Shown piece by piece: positions 28,977-37,719 of a stretch of 64,000 nucleotides of DNA (its first letter is position 1; each line of letters begins with the position of its first letter). The DNA lies in contig NZ_FPJG01000006.1 of NCBI RefSeq assembly GCF_900119165.1, positions 4,278,001 to 4,342,000 on the forward strand. The letters run 5' to 3'. The translations under genes were made by a program, and so were the position numbers. The DNA is from Amycolatopsis australiensis. GTDB taxonomy: Bacteria > Actinomycetota > Actinomycetes > Mycobacteriales > Pseudonocardiaceae. Under the pieces are notes generated by a model. That model was not told where the DNA came from, did not search any database, and saw only the letters and a program-made list of their open reading frames with translations.

Positions 28977-30641
28977 CTAACCGGCGGCCGCCTGCAGGCC
29001 GCGCGTGCCGATGCCACGCAGCACCTCCACGCGGTCCGAGCCCGGGCGGCTGAGCACCCAGCTCGACCCGGGCACCGCCTTGGCGCGCTTCTTCAGGGGC
29101 GCCAGCAGCCGGGAAACTTCCTGGTAGGAACGGATCGAGCCGCTGGCGCAGACCAGCGTCGCCAATGAGACCGTCACCGGCATGCCGTCCGCCGTCCAGC
29201 GGCGGTCCAGCAGGGCGGCCGCCACCGTCGCGATCTCGTCGACGTCGCAGACCACCAGGAAGTCGTCGCCGCCGACGTGGCTCACCCGCATGCGCCGCAG
29301 CTGCCCGGTCAGCTCGGTGAGCGCGCCGCCGAGCGCGCGGATCAGGTCGTCGCCCGCCGCGAAGCCCGCCGTGTCGTTGACCGCCTTGAACCCGTCGATG
29401 TCCAGCCACGCCGCCACGAACGGCTCGCCGATCGTGATCCGGCGGGCGACGTCGCGTGCGACCGTGTCGCTGCCCGGCAGCCGCGTGAGCGGGTTGAGCG
29501 CCGCCGCGGCCTCGACCTTCGCCTCGGCCACCCCGCGCACCACCTCGGTCACCAGCACCACGCCCAGGCAGCGGCCCACCTCGTCGACCACGACGACGTC
29601 GTCGCCGGTGCGGCCCCAGTCGGCGTCGGTGACCAGCTCGAGGAACTCCATCGCGCCCGCCCGCGCCTCGATCGTGTGCGGGGTGTCGGCGAGCCGGGCC
29701 GCCGGGCGCTTCGCGTGCAGCGCGTGGCCGTACGGCCCGGTGACGGCGACCAGGAACCGCGTCCGGTCGACCGACCAGCGCGGCCGGTTCAGCTCGTCCA
29801 CCCCGACCACACCCGACGGCGCGTCGGCCGCCGCGAGCACCGCGCGTACCTCGTCGCAGGTCGCGGTTTCGGGCAGGGTCGTGGCCGGGCGGAGGAAGTC
29901 GCCGACGCACTTCGCCGGTGCCGCCGGGCCAGCGGCGGGCCGGCCGAGCGTGCGCAGCGCCGGCGCGGGACCGGCGGCGGTGGGCGGGGCGAGCAGGTGG
30001 CCCTGTGCGATCCGGACACCGAGGCCGCTGACCGCTTCCAGCTGGGCCTCGGTCTCGACCCCGGTCGCGACGAGCCGGATGCCGGTGCGGTGGGTGTAGT
30101 GCAGCAGCGCTTCGACGACGGCGACCGACGCCTGGTCGTCGGGCAGCCCGCGCAGCACTGTGCGGTCGAGCTTGACCAGGTCGACCGGCGCTTCGACGAG
30201 CAGGCCGAGCGGCAGGTCGCCGCGGCCGAGCCCGTCGAGCGCGAGCCGGAAGCCGAGCTCGGTGAGCATCCGCATCCCGGCGAGCGCGCGGTCGGCCGGC
30301 ACCGGCGCGAACGGCGGGCCGATCTCGAGGACGACGTCACGGGTGCGTCGCCCGGCGTCGCCCAGCTCCGCCAGCAGGTCGTCGAACATCGCCTGCGGCG
30401 CGGCGAGGGTGCGCGCGGACAGGTTGAGGTGCAGGGGAAGGGAGCTCTCGTCCTGGCGGACGGCGGCGATCGCGAGCCCGAGGTCGACCTCGGCGAGCCT
30501 GCCTTCGCGGCGCGCCTGCGTGAGCAGCTCGGGGACGGTTCCGTGGCCCGGCCTGGCCAGCGCTTCGTGCGCCACGACGCCTCCCGTGTGGAGGCTGTAC
30601 AGCGGCTGGAAGGCGAAGCGGACCGCGCGTGGCGACTTCAC
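28977..30641 (-). CDS. EAL-CBS-GGDEF protein with altered EAL active site
   Basis: A 554-residue c-di-GMP-related protein with an N-terminal EAL domain (~5-235), a CBS-like pair (~260-385) and a GGDEF domain (~400-555). EAL keeps HEALARP, LHLNLSA, LVKLDRT and QGHLL. The metal-binding DDFG reads DGLG, and the AEGVET glutamate is Thr (VATGVET), so phosphodiesterase activity is doubtful. GGDEF keeps LDIDGFKAVND but reads GGDDF and lacks an RxxD inhibitory site. GTG 30641 begins just before the EAL fold; GTG 30710 would add 23 residues. It may be a receptor rather than an enzyme. Confidence 0.85.
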   Translation of the reverse strand: MKSPRAVRFAFQPLYSLHTGGVVAHEALARPGHGTVPELLTQARREGRLAEVDLGLAIAAVRQDESSLPLHLNLSARTLAAPQAMFDDLLAELGDAGRRTRDVVLEIGPPFAPVPADRALAGMRMLTELGFRLALDGLGRGDLPLGLLVEAPVDLVKLDRTVLRGLPDDQASVAVVEALLHYTHRTGIRLVATGVETEAQLEAVSGLGVRIAQGHLLAPPTAAGPAPALRTLGRPAAGPAAPAKCVGDFLRPATTLPETATCDEVRAVLAAADAPSGVVGVDELNRPRWSVDRTRFLVAVTGPYGHALHAKRPAARLADTPHTIEARAGAMEFLELVTDADWGRTGDDVVVVDEVGRCLGVVLVTEVVRGVAEAKVEAAAALNPLTRLPGSDTVARDVARRITIGEPFVAAWLDIDGFKAVNDTAGFAAGDDLIRALGGALTELTGQLRRMRVSHVGGDDFLVVCDVDEIATVAAALLDRRWTADGMPVTVSLATLVCASGSIRSYQEVSRLLAPLKKRAKAVPGSSWVLSRPGSDRVEVLRGIGTRGLQAAAG

Positions 30642-30750
30642 GCCCCGATCGTCGCGGGTCGTCCCGGGAAACGAAACGGATGTCGACTGATGTTCACCGC
30701 CATTACCCACATCGGGCTAACGCAGCGTGACGCCCGCCACTTATTCAGGC

Positions 30751-30786
30751 TTGACTTATATAAGTCGCTGCTTGTAGCTTGGCCCG
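30751..30786 (+). promoter_or_regulatory. arsR-type gene promoter with 14-bp palindromic operator
   Basis: TTGACT (30751-30756), an 18-nt spacer and TAGCTT (30775-30780) are followed 6 nt later by the GTG at 30787. GACTTATATAAGTC (30753-30766) is a perfect 14-bp palindrome that overlaps the -35, the expected place for ArsR autorepression. Confidence 0.75.
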
Positions 30787-31146
30787 GTGCACGCGTTCGA
30801 CGTCCTCGGCGACCCGGTCCGCCGGCGGATCCTGGAGCTGCTGGCCGACGGCGAGCGGGCCGCCGGCGCGGTGACCGAGGTGATCCGGGCCGAGTTCGGC
30901 ATCTCGCAGCCGGCGGTGTCCCAGCATCTGAAAGTGCTGCGGGACAACGGGTTCGCGGTCGTCCGCCAGGAGGGCACGCGCCGGCTGTACGCGGTCGGGC
31001 ACGCGCCGCTGCGGGACGTCGACGTCTGGCTCGACCGGTTCCGCCGGTTCTGGACCCCGCCGCTGGACGCACTGGCCACCGAAATCGCCCGCGGCAAGCG
31101 AGAGCGGCGCCTTGCCGCGGACAAATCCGAAGGAGAAAGCCCGTGA
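30787..31146 (+). CDS. ArsR-family winged-helix regulator
   Basis: A 119-residue ArsR/SmtB-fold repressor of the non-metal (SRPBCC-partnered) group. The HTH is at ~35-75 (EFGISQPAVSQHLKVLRDNGFAVVRQEGTRRLYAV). No metal-binding cysteines are present. Its TGA overlaps the GTG of the SRPBCC gene (GTGA), the typical arsR-AHSA1 pair in which the regulator controls its partner. The message looks leaderless. Confidence 0.9.
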   Translation: MHAFDVLGDPVRRRILELLADGERAAGAVTEVIRAEFGISQPAVSQHLKVLRDNGFAVVRQEGTRRLYAVGHAPLRDVDVWLDRFRRFWTPPLDALATEIARGKRERRLAADKSEGESP

Positions 31147-31780
31147 TCGACGTCCGTCACCAGATCAGCGCCGTCCGCCGGACGGTCGGCAAGCGCGTGC
31201 TCGAAGCCGGGGAGGCGCGCGTGATGACCATCAGCCAGGTCTACGACACCGACGTCGACGACCTGTGGGACGCGTGCACGAACGCCGAGCGGATCCCGCG
31301 CTGGTTCCTGCCGGTGACCGGCGAGCTGCGCGTCGGCGGGAAGTACCAGCTGGAGGGCAACGCGGGCGGCACGGTGGAACGCTGCGACCCGCCGAAGAGC
31401 TTCGCCGCGACGTGGGAGATGCACGGCGGCGTCAGCTGGATCGAGGTCCGGCTGACCCGGAGGGCGCGGGCACGCGGTTCGAGCTGGAGCACGTGGCGCA
31501 CGTCGACGACCACTGGGACCAGTTCGGCCCGGGCGCGGTCGGCATCGGCTGGGACATGGCCCTGACGGCGTTCGTCCGCCATCTGGCGGCCGGGCGGGAC
31601 CACGTCGTCGACCCGGCCGAGGCGATGGCCTGGATGGCGTCCCCGGAGGGCGCCGAGTTCGTCCGGCAGGCGGGCGAGGCCTGGTACGAGGCCCACGTCG
31701 CGGGCGGCGAGGAACCGTCCGTGGCCCGCGCCCAGGCGGACCGCTGCCTGGCGGCCTACACCGCGCCACCGGAGTCCTAG
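31143..31780 (+). pseudogene. SRPBCC/AHSA1-family gene with a one-base frameshift
   Basis: Residues from GTG 31143 read as an AHSA1-type SRPBCC protein (TISQVYDTDVDDLWDACTNA, IPRWFLPVTGELRVGGKYQL) up to about codon 105. The frame then degenerates into Arg/Ser-rich sequence. A second frame takes over exactly there with EGAGTRFELEHVAHVDDHWD and continues to the stop at 31780. The join is at a CCC run (31456-31458), where one extra C would restore a ~212-residue protein. This is either a true frameshift or a single-base assembly error. It overlaps the ArsR stop, and its TAG shares bases with the stop of the convergent PASTA gene. Confidence 0.8.
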
Positions 31781-32142
31781 CGGTCCGTGTACTTGACCGC
31801 CGTCAGCGTGATGACCGTGTCGGGCGGGACCTCGGTGCCGGCGGCCGGGTCCTGGCCCGTCTGGACCCAGTTGCGGTCCACGACCAGCATCCGGCCCTGG
31901 CCGGTGCCGTCGACCTCGCGCAGGTGGTGGAGGCCGGCCCGGTGCATCGTGTCCTGGGCGTCCTGGTGGTTCATGCCCGAGACGTCCGGGACCTTGATCA
32001 GCGCGGCGGACGTGGTGGCCGGCGCGGCCGTGGTTCCGGCACGGGTCGGCGCCGGCGCGGGACCGCCGGTGCGTCCGGGACCGCAGGCGGCGAGCCCGGC
32101 GCCGAGCAGGAGCACGGCGGCGAGGCGAATCGGGCGGTTCAT
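31777..32142 (-). CDS. PASTA-domain lipoprotein
   Basis: A 121-residue predicted lipoprotein with signal helix LAAVLLLGAGLAAC|GPG (Cys ~20), a Pro/Thr/Ala linker, and a single PASTA domain (KVPDVSGMNHQDAQDTMHRAGL to VPPDTVITLTAV, ~50-118). PASTA domains bind muropeptides or beta-lactams in kinases and PBPs. A lone lipid-anchored copy suggests a cell-wall sensor or accessory, which is inference. ATG 32142 follows GAGGAGGAGCCGCC. Confidence 0.84.
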   Translation of the reverse strand: MNRPIRLAAVLLLGAGLAACGPGRTGGPAPAPTRAGTTAAPATTSAALIKVPDVSGMNHQDAQDTMHRAGLHHLREVDGTGQGRMLVVDRNWVQTGQDPAAGTEVPPDTVITLTAVKYTDR

Positions 32143-32241
32143 GGCGGCTCCTCCTCGGGGACACTCCCTCCATCGGTCCGCGGACGCGCCGTGTTGCCCA
32201 TCGATCGGGTGAACCGAACCCGGCCGGATAAGGTCGGGCGC

Positions 32242-33804
32242 ATGGATCAGGACAGCGACCCGCGGGCGGCGCGGCGGGACCCCGTCGCCAACGTCGGCGG
32301 GTTCACCGACCTGGCGACCAGCCCGTTCCGGATCGACCGCGACCGGATCGCCGCGTCGCCGTTCTTCGCCCGGCTCGGTGGGGTCACGCAGGTCGTCAGC
32401 GCCGGCGGGGCCGGGCTGCTGCACAACCGGCTCACCCACAGCCTGAAGGTCGCGCAGGTCGCCCGCGCCGTCGCCGAACGGATCACCGCCGGGCCCGACG
32501 CCGCTCTCGCCGACAAGCTCGGCGGCTGCGATCCCGACGTCGCCGAGGCCGCCGCGCTCGCGCACGATCTCGGCCACCCGCCTTTCGGCCACCTCGGGGA
32601 GCAGACGCTCGACCGCATCGCCCGGCACCGGTTCAACCTCGCCGACGGCTTCGAAGGCAACGCGCAGACCTTCCGCATCATCACGACCACCGACGTGCGC
32701 GGGCCGGCGGCGATCGGGCTCGACCTCACCGCCGCCGTCCGGGCCGCCGTCCTGAAGTACCCGTGGCTGCGGCTGCACCATCCCGCGCCGCACCCCTCCG
32801 CGATGGCCGTGCCGCCGCGCGGCGCCGGCGAGCCCGGCGACCTGCCCGGCACCGGCGCGGCGAAGTTCTCCGCCTACGCCACCGAACTCGACGACTTCGA
32901 GCAGGCGCGCGCCGTGTTCGCCGGCCGCGTCGAAACGTGGCAGCAGACCGTGGAAGCGTCGGTGATGGACACCGCCGACGACATCGCCTACGCCATCCAC
33001 GACCTGCAGGACTTCCACCGCATCGGGGTCCTGCAGCACGCGCCGGTCGCGGCGGAGCTGGGGCAGTGGCTCGAGCACGCGGGCGAGCTGGCCGCGCTCG
33101 ACGACGAAACGCTGCACGAGGGACTGCGCCGCCCGGGCCGGTCGCTGGAACGCCTTCGCCGCCGCATGCACGCGAAGGACGCGTGGATCGTCGACGACGA
33201 CGCCTTCGCCGCGGCGGTGGCGCGGGTGCGCGCGGAGCTGGTCGACGGCCTCCTCGCCGGCGAGTTCGACGGCTCGATCGAGGCCGAGCAGGCCACGGCG
33301 GCGTTCTCGGCGAACTGGACGGCCCGGCTGGTCGACGGCGTGTACGTGCTGCCGTCCCCGTCGACCCGCACCGGGCACGTGTCGCTGCGGCCCGCCCAGT
33401 GGCACGAGGTCCAGGTGCTGAAGTTCGTGCACCGCCGGTTCGTGCTGCTGCGCCCGGACCTCGCGCTGCACCAGCGCGGCCAGGCCGGCGTGGTGTCCAG
33501 CCTGGTCGACGCGCTCGACGCGTGGCTGCTCGACCGCGACGAGGTGTCCCGGCTGCCGCGCCGGCTGCACGACCTGGTGGAGCTGGCCCGCGCGGAGTAC
33601 TCGGAGCTGGCGCGGTCGGCGCCGGAGCTGCTGGTGGGCGCGACCGGCGAGCCGGTGTCCGGGGCGGACGCGGTGCGTGGGCTGGCCCGCGGCCGGGCGG
33701 TCGTGGACTTCGTGGCTTCGCTGACCGACAAGCAGGCGGTGACGCTCCTGGACGCCCTGTCCGGGCGGGCCGCGCAGCCGTGGTCGGACTCGTTCGTGCT
33801 CTGA
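32242..33804 (+). CDS. dgt: deoxyguanosinetriphosphate triphosphohydrolase-like HD protein
   Basis: A 520-residue HD-domain enzyme of the dGTPase family, which cleaves dNTP to nucleoside and triphosphate. Metal ligands are visible in RLTHSLKVAQVA (His) and AHDLGHPPFGHLGE (His-Asp), with the later D in MDTADDIAYAIHDLQDF. ATG 32242 lies 7 nt after TAAGGT (32229-32234), so the transcript is probably leaderless. It controls the same dNTP pool as nrdAB further along. Confidence 0.9.
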   Translation: MDQDSDPRAARRDPVANVGGFTDLATSPFRIDRDRIAASPFFARLGGVTQVVSAGGAGLLHNRLTHSLKVAQVARAVAERITAGPDAALADKLGGCDPDVAEAAALAHDLGHPPFGHLGEQTLDRIARHRFNLADGFEGNAQTFRIITTTDVRGPAAIGLDLTAAVRAAVLKYPWLRLHHPAPHPSAMAVPPRGAGEPGDLPGTGAAKFSAYATELDDFEQARAVFAGRVETWQQTVEASVMDTADDIAYAIHDLQDFHRIGVLQHAPVAAELGQWLEHAGELAALDDETLHEGLRRPGRSLERLRRRMHAKDAWIVDDDAFAAAVARVRAELVDGLLAGEFDGSIEAEQATAAFSANWTARLVDGVYVLPSPSTRTGHVSLRPAQWHEVQVLKFVHRRFVLLRPDLALHQRGQAGVVSSLVDALDAWLLDRDEVSRLPRRLHDLVELARAEYSELARSAPELLVGATGEPVSGADAVRGLARGRAVVDFVASLTDKQAVTLLDALSGRAAQPWSDSFVL

Positions 33805-34057
33805 CCGGCGCATGTGGACTTCCCACCGGCCGGCCGCCCCTGCCGGAGGCCGGTTGTCCGGCCCTTGTCCGGTGGGACGTCCGCGACTGCGCTGAACGGC
33901 CTACGACATCCGTCCGGTTCCGGAAATTATCCGTCCTTTGTCACTCCAACGGCCGCTGTTTACCAAGAACTCACCGTACTTAGCTTGATCCAACCGGTGA
34001 TCACCGGCGTCGGTCAGCGTGAGTCGGGGCACGCGCCTGGAGAATCGGAGGGCGCCC
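33805..34057 (+). promoter_or_regulatory. promoter region of the secreted subtilase-like gene
   Basis: The longest gene-free stretch (253 bp). The second half is AT-richer than its surroundings. TTTACC (33959-33964), 16 nt, and TAGCTT (33981-33986) make a modest promoter. The SD GGAGGG lies at about 34047-34052 before the GTG at 34058. The first half is GC-rich and holds nothing I can name. Confidence 0.4.
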
Positions 34058-36964
34058 GTGCGTCGAACCCGTTCCACGAGATCGAGATCCACTGTGCTCA
34101 CCGTCGGGGCCGCGGCACTGCTCGCCGCGCTCGGCCTGGTGTCCCCGCCCGCCGCCGGGGCCGCAACGTCCACACCGGACGCCTTCACCGAGACCGCGCA
34201 GCAGCAGATCGCCGCGCTGCAGGCGGTCAAGGCGGCCCGCACCCCCGCCGAGTCCAAACTGGACGGCAAGCTGCTCGTCGCCGAAAAAGGCCTGGGAAAG
34301 CAGCTGAACGCCCTCCAGCCCAGCGTTTCCGCGGCCGGGACCGTCCTGGTCGACATCCGCGCGAGCAAGGTTTCGCCGGACCTCCTCGGCTCGCTGACCA
34401 AGGCCGGCGCGGGCATCCGCGCGGTGTCCGACCGGTACGCCAGCGTCCGGGCCGAAGTGCCGGTGGCCAAGGTCGGCGAGATCGCCGCGCGCGGCGACGT
34501 CCAGCGCGTCGAGCAGGCCGACCAGGCCATGACCGCCCGCGAACTGGCCGCCCCGGCGGCACCGGGCAAGAACACCGAAACCAAGCAGCAGAAGGCCGAT
34601 CGCCTCGCCGGCGAGCTGCAGCAGGCCGTGGCGGCCAAGACCCAGCGCAGCGCGGCCGCCGCCGCGACGCTCACCAGCGAAGGCGACCGCGCCCACAACG
34701 CGGACATCGCGCGCCAGCAGTTCGGCGTCACCGGGGTCGGCGTCAAGGCGTGTGCGCTCTCCGACGGCGTCGACTCGCTCGCGGCGTCGCAGGCCAAGGG
34801 CGAGCTGCCGCCGAACGTCGACGTCGTCCCCGGCCAGGAGGGCGACGGCGACGAGGGCACCGCGATGCTCGAGATCATCCACGACCTCGCGCCCCGCGCC
34901 GCGCTCGGCTTCGCGTCGGCGTTCAACTCCGACGCGAGCTTCGCCGACAACATCCGGAAGCTGCGCTTCGAGTCGCACTGCGACGTCATCGTCGACGACG
35001 TCATCTACTTCAAGGAATCCCCGTTCCAGGACTGGATCATCGCCCAGGCGGTGAACGACGTGACCGCGGACGGCGCGCTCTACTTCTCCTCGGCGGGCAA
35101 CGAAGGCAACGTCGCCGACGGCACCGCCGCGCACTGGGAAGGCGACTTCGCCGACTCGGGCAAGTCGATCGGGAAGTTCGCCGGCACCGCGCACAACTTC
35201 GCCGGCGCCGCGGGCACCCAGATCTACGAGCCGATCTCCGACGCCTCGTCGGCCGGCGTCCCGGTGACGCTGCACTGGTCCGACCCGCTCGGGCACTCGG
35301 CGAACGACTACGACCTCTACCTGCTCAACTCCGCGGGCGCGGTGGTCAGCTTCAGCCAGAACGTCCAGGACGGCACCCAGGACCCGTACGAGATCCTGCA
35401 GACGCCGGCCTTCGGCGGCACCGGGCTGCGCCTGGCCGTCGTGAAGTTCTCCGGCCAGGCCCGCTACCTTTCGCTGTCCGCGCTGCGCGGCCGGTTCAAG
35501 GACTCGGCGGACGGGCTCAAGGCCTACAACACCCCGGGCGTGACGGTCGGCCACTCGGCCACGCGGAACGCCTTCAGCGTCGCGGCCGCCCCGGCGGCCA
35601 AGGCCTTCGGCCGGGCCCTCGAACCGGGTGACCCGGCCAACCCGGCCGGCCCGTACCCGGGCGCGTTCAGCGGCGCCACCAAGGCCGAGCGGTTCACCTC
35701 CGACGGCCCGCGCCGCGTGTTCTACGAAGCCGACGGCACGCCCATCACCCCGGGCAACGTGTCCTCGACCGGCGGCGAGGTCCGCACCAAGCCGGAGATC
35801 ACCGCGGCCGACGGTGTCACGACCAGCGTGAGCGGGTTCAACCCGTTCTACGGCACGTCGGCGGCCGCGCCGCACGCGGCCGCGATCGCCGCGCTGGTGC
35901 TGTCCGGCAACCCCGGCCTGCCGCCGTCCGAGGTGCGGGAGGCGCTGATCAACACCGCGGTCGACATCGAAGCCCCGGGCCGCGACAACTTCACCGGCGC
36001 CGGCGTCATCCTCGCGGACAAGGTGCTGGCCTACACCGGCGCGAGCCCGCAGCCGCTCGCGGTGGCCCAGCAGCCGACGGTCACCCCGGCCGACGGCGGC
36101 CCGGCGCTCGACCCCGGCGACACGGCCAAGGTGACGCTGCCGGTGACCAACGACGGCGACGGCACCGCGGTGTCCACCAGCGTCGTGCTCACCAGCCCGA
36201 CCCCGGGGGTCACGGTGGCGCCGCGGGCGAAGTCGTACGGCACGATCAGCCCGGGGCAGACCGGCGTCAACGACTTCACCATCACCGTGCCGGCGACGCA
36301 GCAGCTCGGCGTGCCGGTGGTGCTGAACGCCCGGGTGACCTTCGCCGGCGCCCATTCACCGACGACGTCGACGTTCTCGCTGCCGGTCGGCACCCCGTCG
36401 CCGGTCGCGCGGGACTTCGCCTACACCGGCGCGCCAGTGGCGATCCCGGACAACAGCCCGGTCGGCGCGTCGGTGACCATCCCGGTCAGCGGGGTCGGCC
36501 GCGCGTCGAAGGTGACGTTCTCGGTGGACGGCACCAGCTGCAGCACCGATCCGGCGTCGGCGACGGTGGGACTGAACCACTCGTACGTCGGTGACCTGGT
36601 CGGCACGCTGACCGCGCCGTCGGGCGCCAAGGCGACGGTGTTCCAGCGCAACGGCAGCTCGGGCAAGAACCTGTGCCAGGTCGTGTTCGCGGACACCGCC
36701 TCGGCCGCGTTCAGCTCGGTGACCTCGGCGAACGCGCCGTTCACCGGCACGTGGCGGCCGACGCAGGCGCTGACCGGCAACCTGGCCGGCGCGGCGGCCG
36801 ACGGCACGTGGACGTTCGCGGTGGTCGACGCGGCGGGCGGCGACACCGGTTCGATCCGCTCGGTCGCGTTGCACATCAACGGGTTCGTGCAGCCTTCGTC
36901 GCCGTCCGACCGGCCGGCGACGGTGCGGGGCTACACGAACAACGGCCCGGTCCACCCGCTGTAG
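34058..36964 (+). CDS. secreted subtilase-fold (S8-like) protein with Glu at the His position
   Basis: A 968-residue exported protein. The Sec signal peptide is ~1-34 (STVLTVGAAALLAALGLV, cleavage near AGA-ATS). A propeptide-like region with coiled-coil character runs to ~215. In the subtilase core Asp236 (ALSDGVDS), oxyanion Asn348 (SSAGNEGN) and Ser601 (YGTSAAAPHAA) are present. Where HGT should supply the catalytic His the sequence is DEGTAMLEIIHDLAP, placing Glu266 there. A CARDB-like beta domain (~675-785) and a C-terminal proprotein-convertase P domain (~790-950) follow. GTG 34058 is chosen by the SD; GTG 34019 is possible. Confidence 0.85.
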   Translation: MRRTRSTRSRSTVLTVGAAALLAALGLVSPPAAGAATSTPDAFTETAQQQIAALQAVKAARTPAESKLDGKLLVAEKGLGKQLNALQPSVSAAGTVLVDIRASKVSPDLLGSLTKAGAGIRAVSDRYASVRAEVPVAKVGEIAARGDVQRVEQADQAMTARELAAPAAPGKNTETKQQKADRLAGELQQAVAAKTQRSAAAAATLTSEGDRAHNADIARQQFGVTGVGVKACALSDGVDSLAASQAKGELPPNVDVVPGQEGDGDEGTAMLEIIHDLAPRAALGFASAFNSDASFADNIRKLRFESHCDVIVDDVIYFKESPFQDWIIAQAVNDVTADGALYFSSAGNEGNVADGTAAHWEGDFADSGKSIGKFAGTAHNFAGAAGTQIYEPISDASSAGVPVTLHWSDPLGHSANDYDLYLLNSAGAVVSFSQNVQDGTQDPYEILQTPAFGGTGLRLAVVKFSGQARYLSLSALRGRFKDSADGLKAYNTPGVTVGHSATRNAFSVAAAPAAKAFGRALEPGDPANPAGPYPGAFSGATKAERFTSDGPRRVFYEADGTPITPGNVSSTGGEVRTKPEITAADGVTTSVSGFNPFYGTSAAAPHAAAIAALVLSGNPGLPPSEVREALINTAVDIEAPGRDNFTGAGVILADKVLAYTGASPQPLAVAQQPTVTPADGGPALDPGDTAKVTLPVTNDGDGTAVSTSVVLTSPTPGVTVAPRAKSYGTISPGQTGVNDFTITVPATQQLGVPVVLNARVTFAGAHSPTTSTFSLPVGTPSPVARDFAYTGAPVAIPDNSPVGASVTIPVSGVGRASKVTFSVDGTSCSTDPASATVGLNHSYVGDLVGTLTAPSGAKATVFQRNGSSGKNLCQVVFADTASAAFSSVTSANAPFTGTWRPTQALTGNLAGAAADGTWTFAVVDAAGGDTGSIRSVALHINGFVQPSSPSDRPATVRGYTNNGPVHPL

Positions 36965-36970
36965 GGTCAA

Positions 36971-37056
36971 GCGCCCCCAATGTGGCCTTGGTTGCGTCTG
37001 ACGCACCCAAGGCGGCCTTCGGTGCGTCTGACGCACCGAAGGCCACATTGGGGCGC
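36971..37056. repeat. 86-bp palindromic interspersed repeat, copy 2
   Basis: The outer arms AATGTGGCCTT and AAGGCCACATT pair perfectly, flanked by GCGCCCC and GGGGCGC. Two inner hairpins use TGCGTC-TG-ACGCA cores. The layout, arm sequence and length match the copy at 4266-4350. It begins 7 nt after the subtilase stop, and its right end abuts the -10 element (TAGCTT, 37057-37062) of the acVLRF1 gene. Confidence 0.8.
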
Positions 37057-37068
37057 TAGCTTGGGGCC

Positions 37069-37719
37069 ATGGCGAAGGGACGGCAGGTCGCGGGCGGCGG
37101 GCGCGCTGTCGAAGTCCCGCCGGAGCGGCTCGCCGGGTGGTTCGAGCGGTTCGCCGCGAGTCACGGCGGAGTTGTGCGCACCGAAGCCGCGCCGGACCAG
37201 GTGAAGGTGTCCGCGGGCGATGGGACCGTCGCGACCGCGACCGTCCCCTTCGGACCTCTCGAAGAGCCCTCGCTCGACGCGCTCGTCGCGCACGCACTCC
37301 GCCCGCGGACCGTCGGGCTCCTGCTCGTGCGGCTCGGCGGGCACAGCGTCGGCATCGCGCGCGACGGGCGGGTCCGGGTCTCCCGCACGGACCGGCACCT
37401 CGTGCAGGGCCGCTCGGCCGCGGGCGGCTGGTCCCAGCAGCGGTTCGCCCGCCGGCGTGCGGGACAGGCCCGGCACGCGCTCCAGGCCGCCGCCCGGGAC
37501 GCCTTCGCGGTGCTCGTGCCGCGGTTGTCCGAAGTGGACGCCGTCGTGCTCGGCGGGGATCGCCGCGCCCTCGACGAGCTGCGCGCGGACCGGCGGCTGG
37601 CCCCGCTGTTCGCCCGCGCGGAACCCCGCGTGCTGGACGTCGGCGAGCCGAGCTACGCCGTGCTCGAGGACGCTGCCGTGCGGGCGCTGTCGGTGCAGGT
37701 CACGCTGCGCGACGGGTGA
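37069..37719 (+). CDS. acVLRF1-family peptidyl-tRNA hydrolase (Vms1-like release factor)
   Basis: A 216-residue protein of the actinobacterial VLRF1 group, relatives of eRF1 and Vms1/ANKZF1 that free nascent chains from stalled large subunits. The signature GRSAAGGWSQQRFARRRA (~133-150) contains the Gln/Arg-rich loop that plays the part of GGQ in release factors. The C-terminal half keeps AVVLGGDRRALDEL. ATG 37069 lies 6 nt after TAGCTT, so it is probably leaderless. It is followed by an ABC-F gene, which supports a ribosome-rescue role. Confidence 0.83.
   Translation: MAKGRQVAGGGRAVEVPPERLAGWFERFAASHGGVVRTEAAPDQVKVSAGDGTVATATVPFGPLEEPSLDALVAHALRPRTVGLLLVRLGGHSVGIARDGRVRVSRTDRHLVQGRSAAGGWSQQRFARRRAGQARHALQAAARDAFAVLVPRLSEVDAVVLGGDRRALDELRADRRLAPLFARAEPRVLDVGEPSYAVLEDAAVRALSVQVTLRDG

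Noticed and set aside
32143..33813. Long minus-strand frame opposite dgt, in line with the PASTA lipoprotein
   Set aside because: Only the last 121 codons show a signal peptide and PASTA domain; the rest lies opposite the HD-domain protein.
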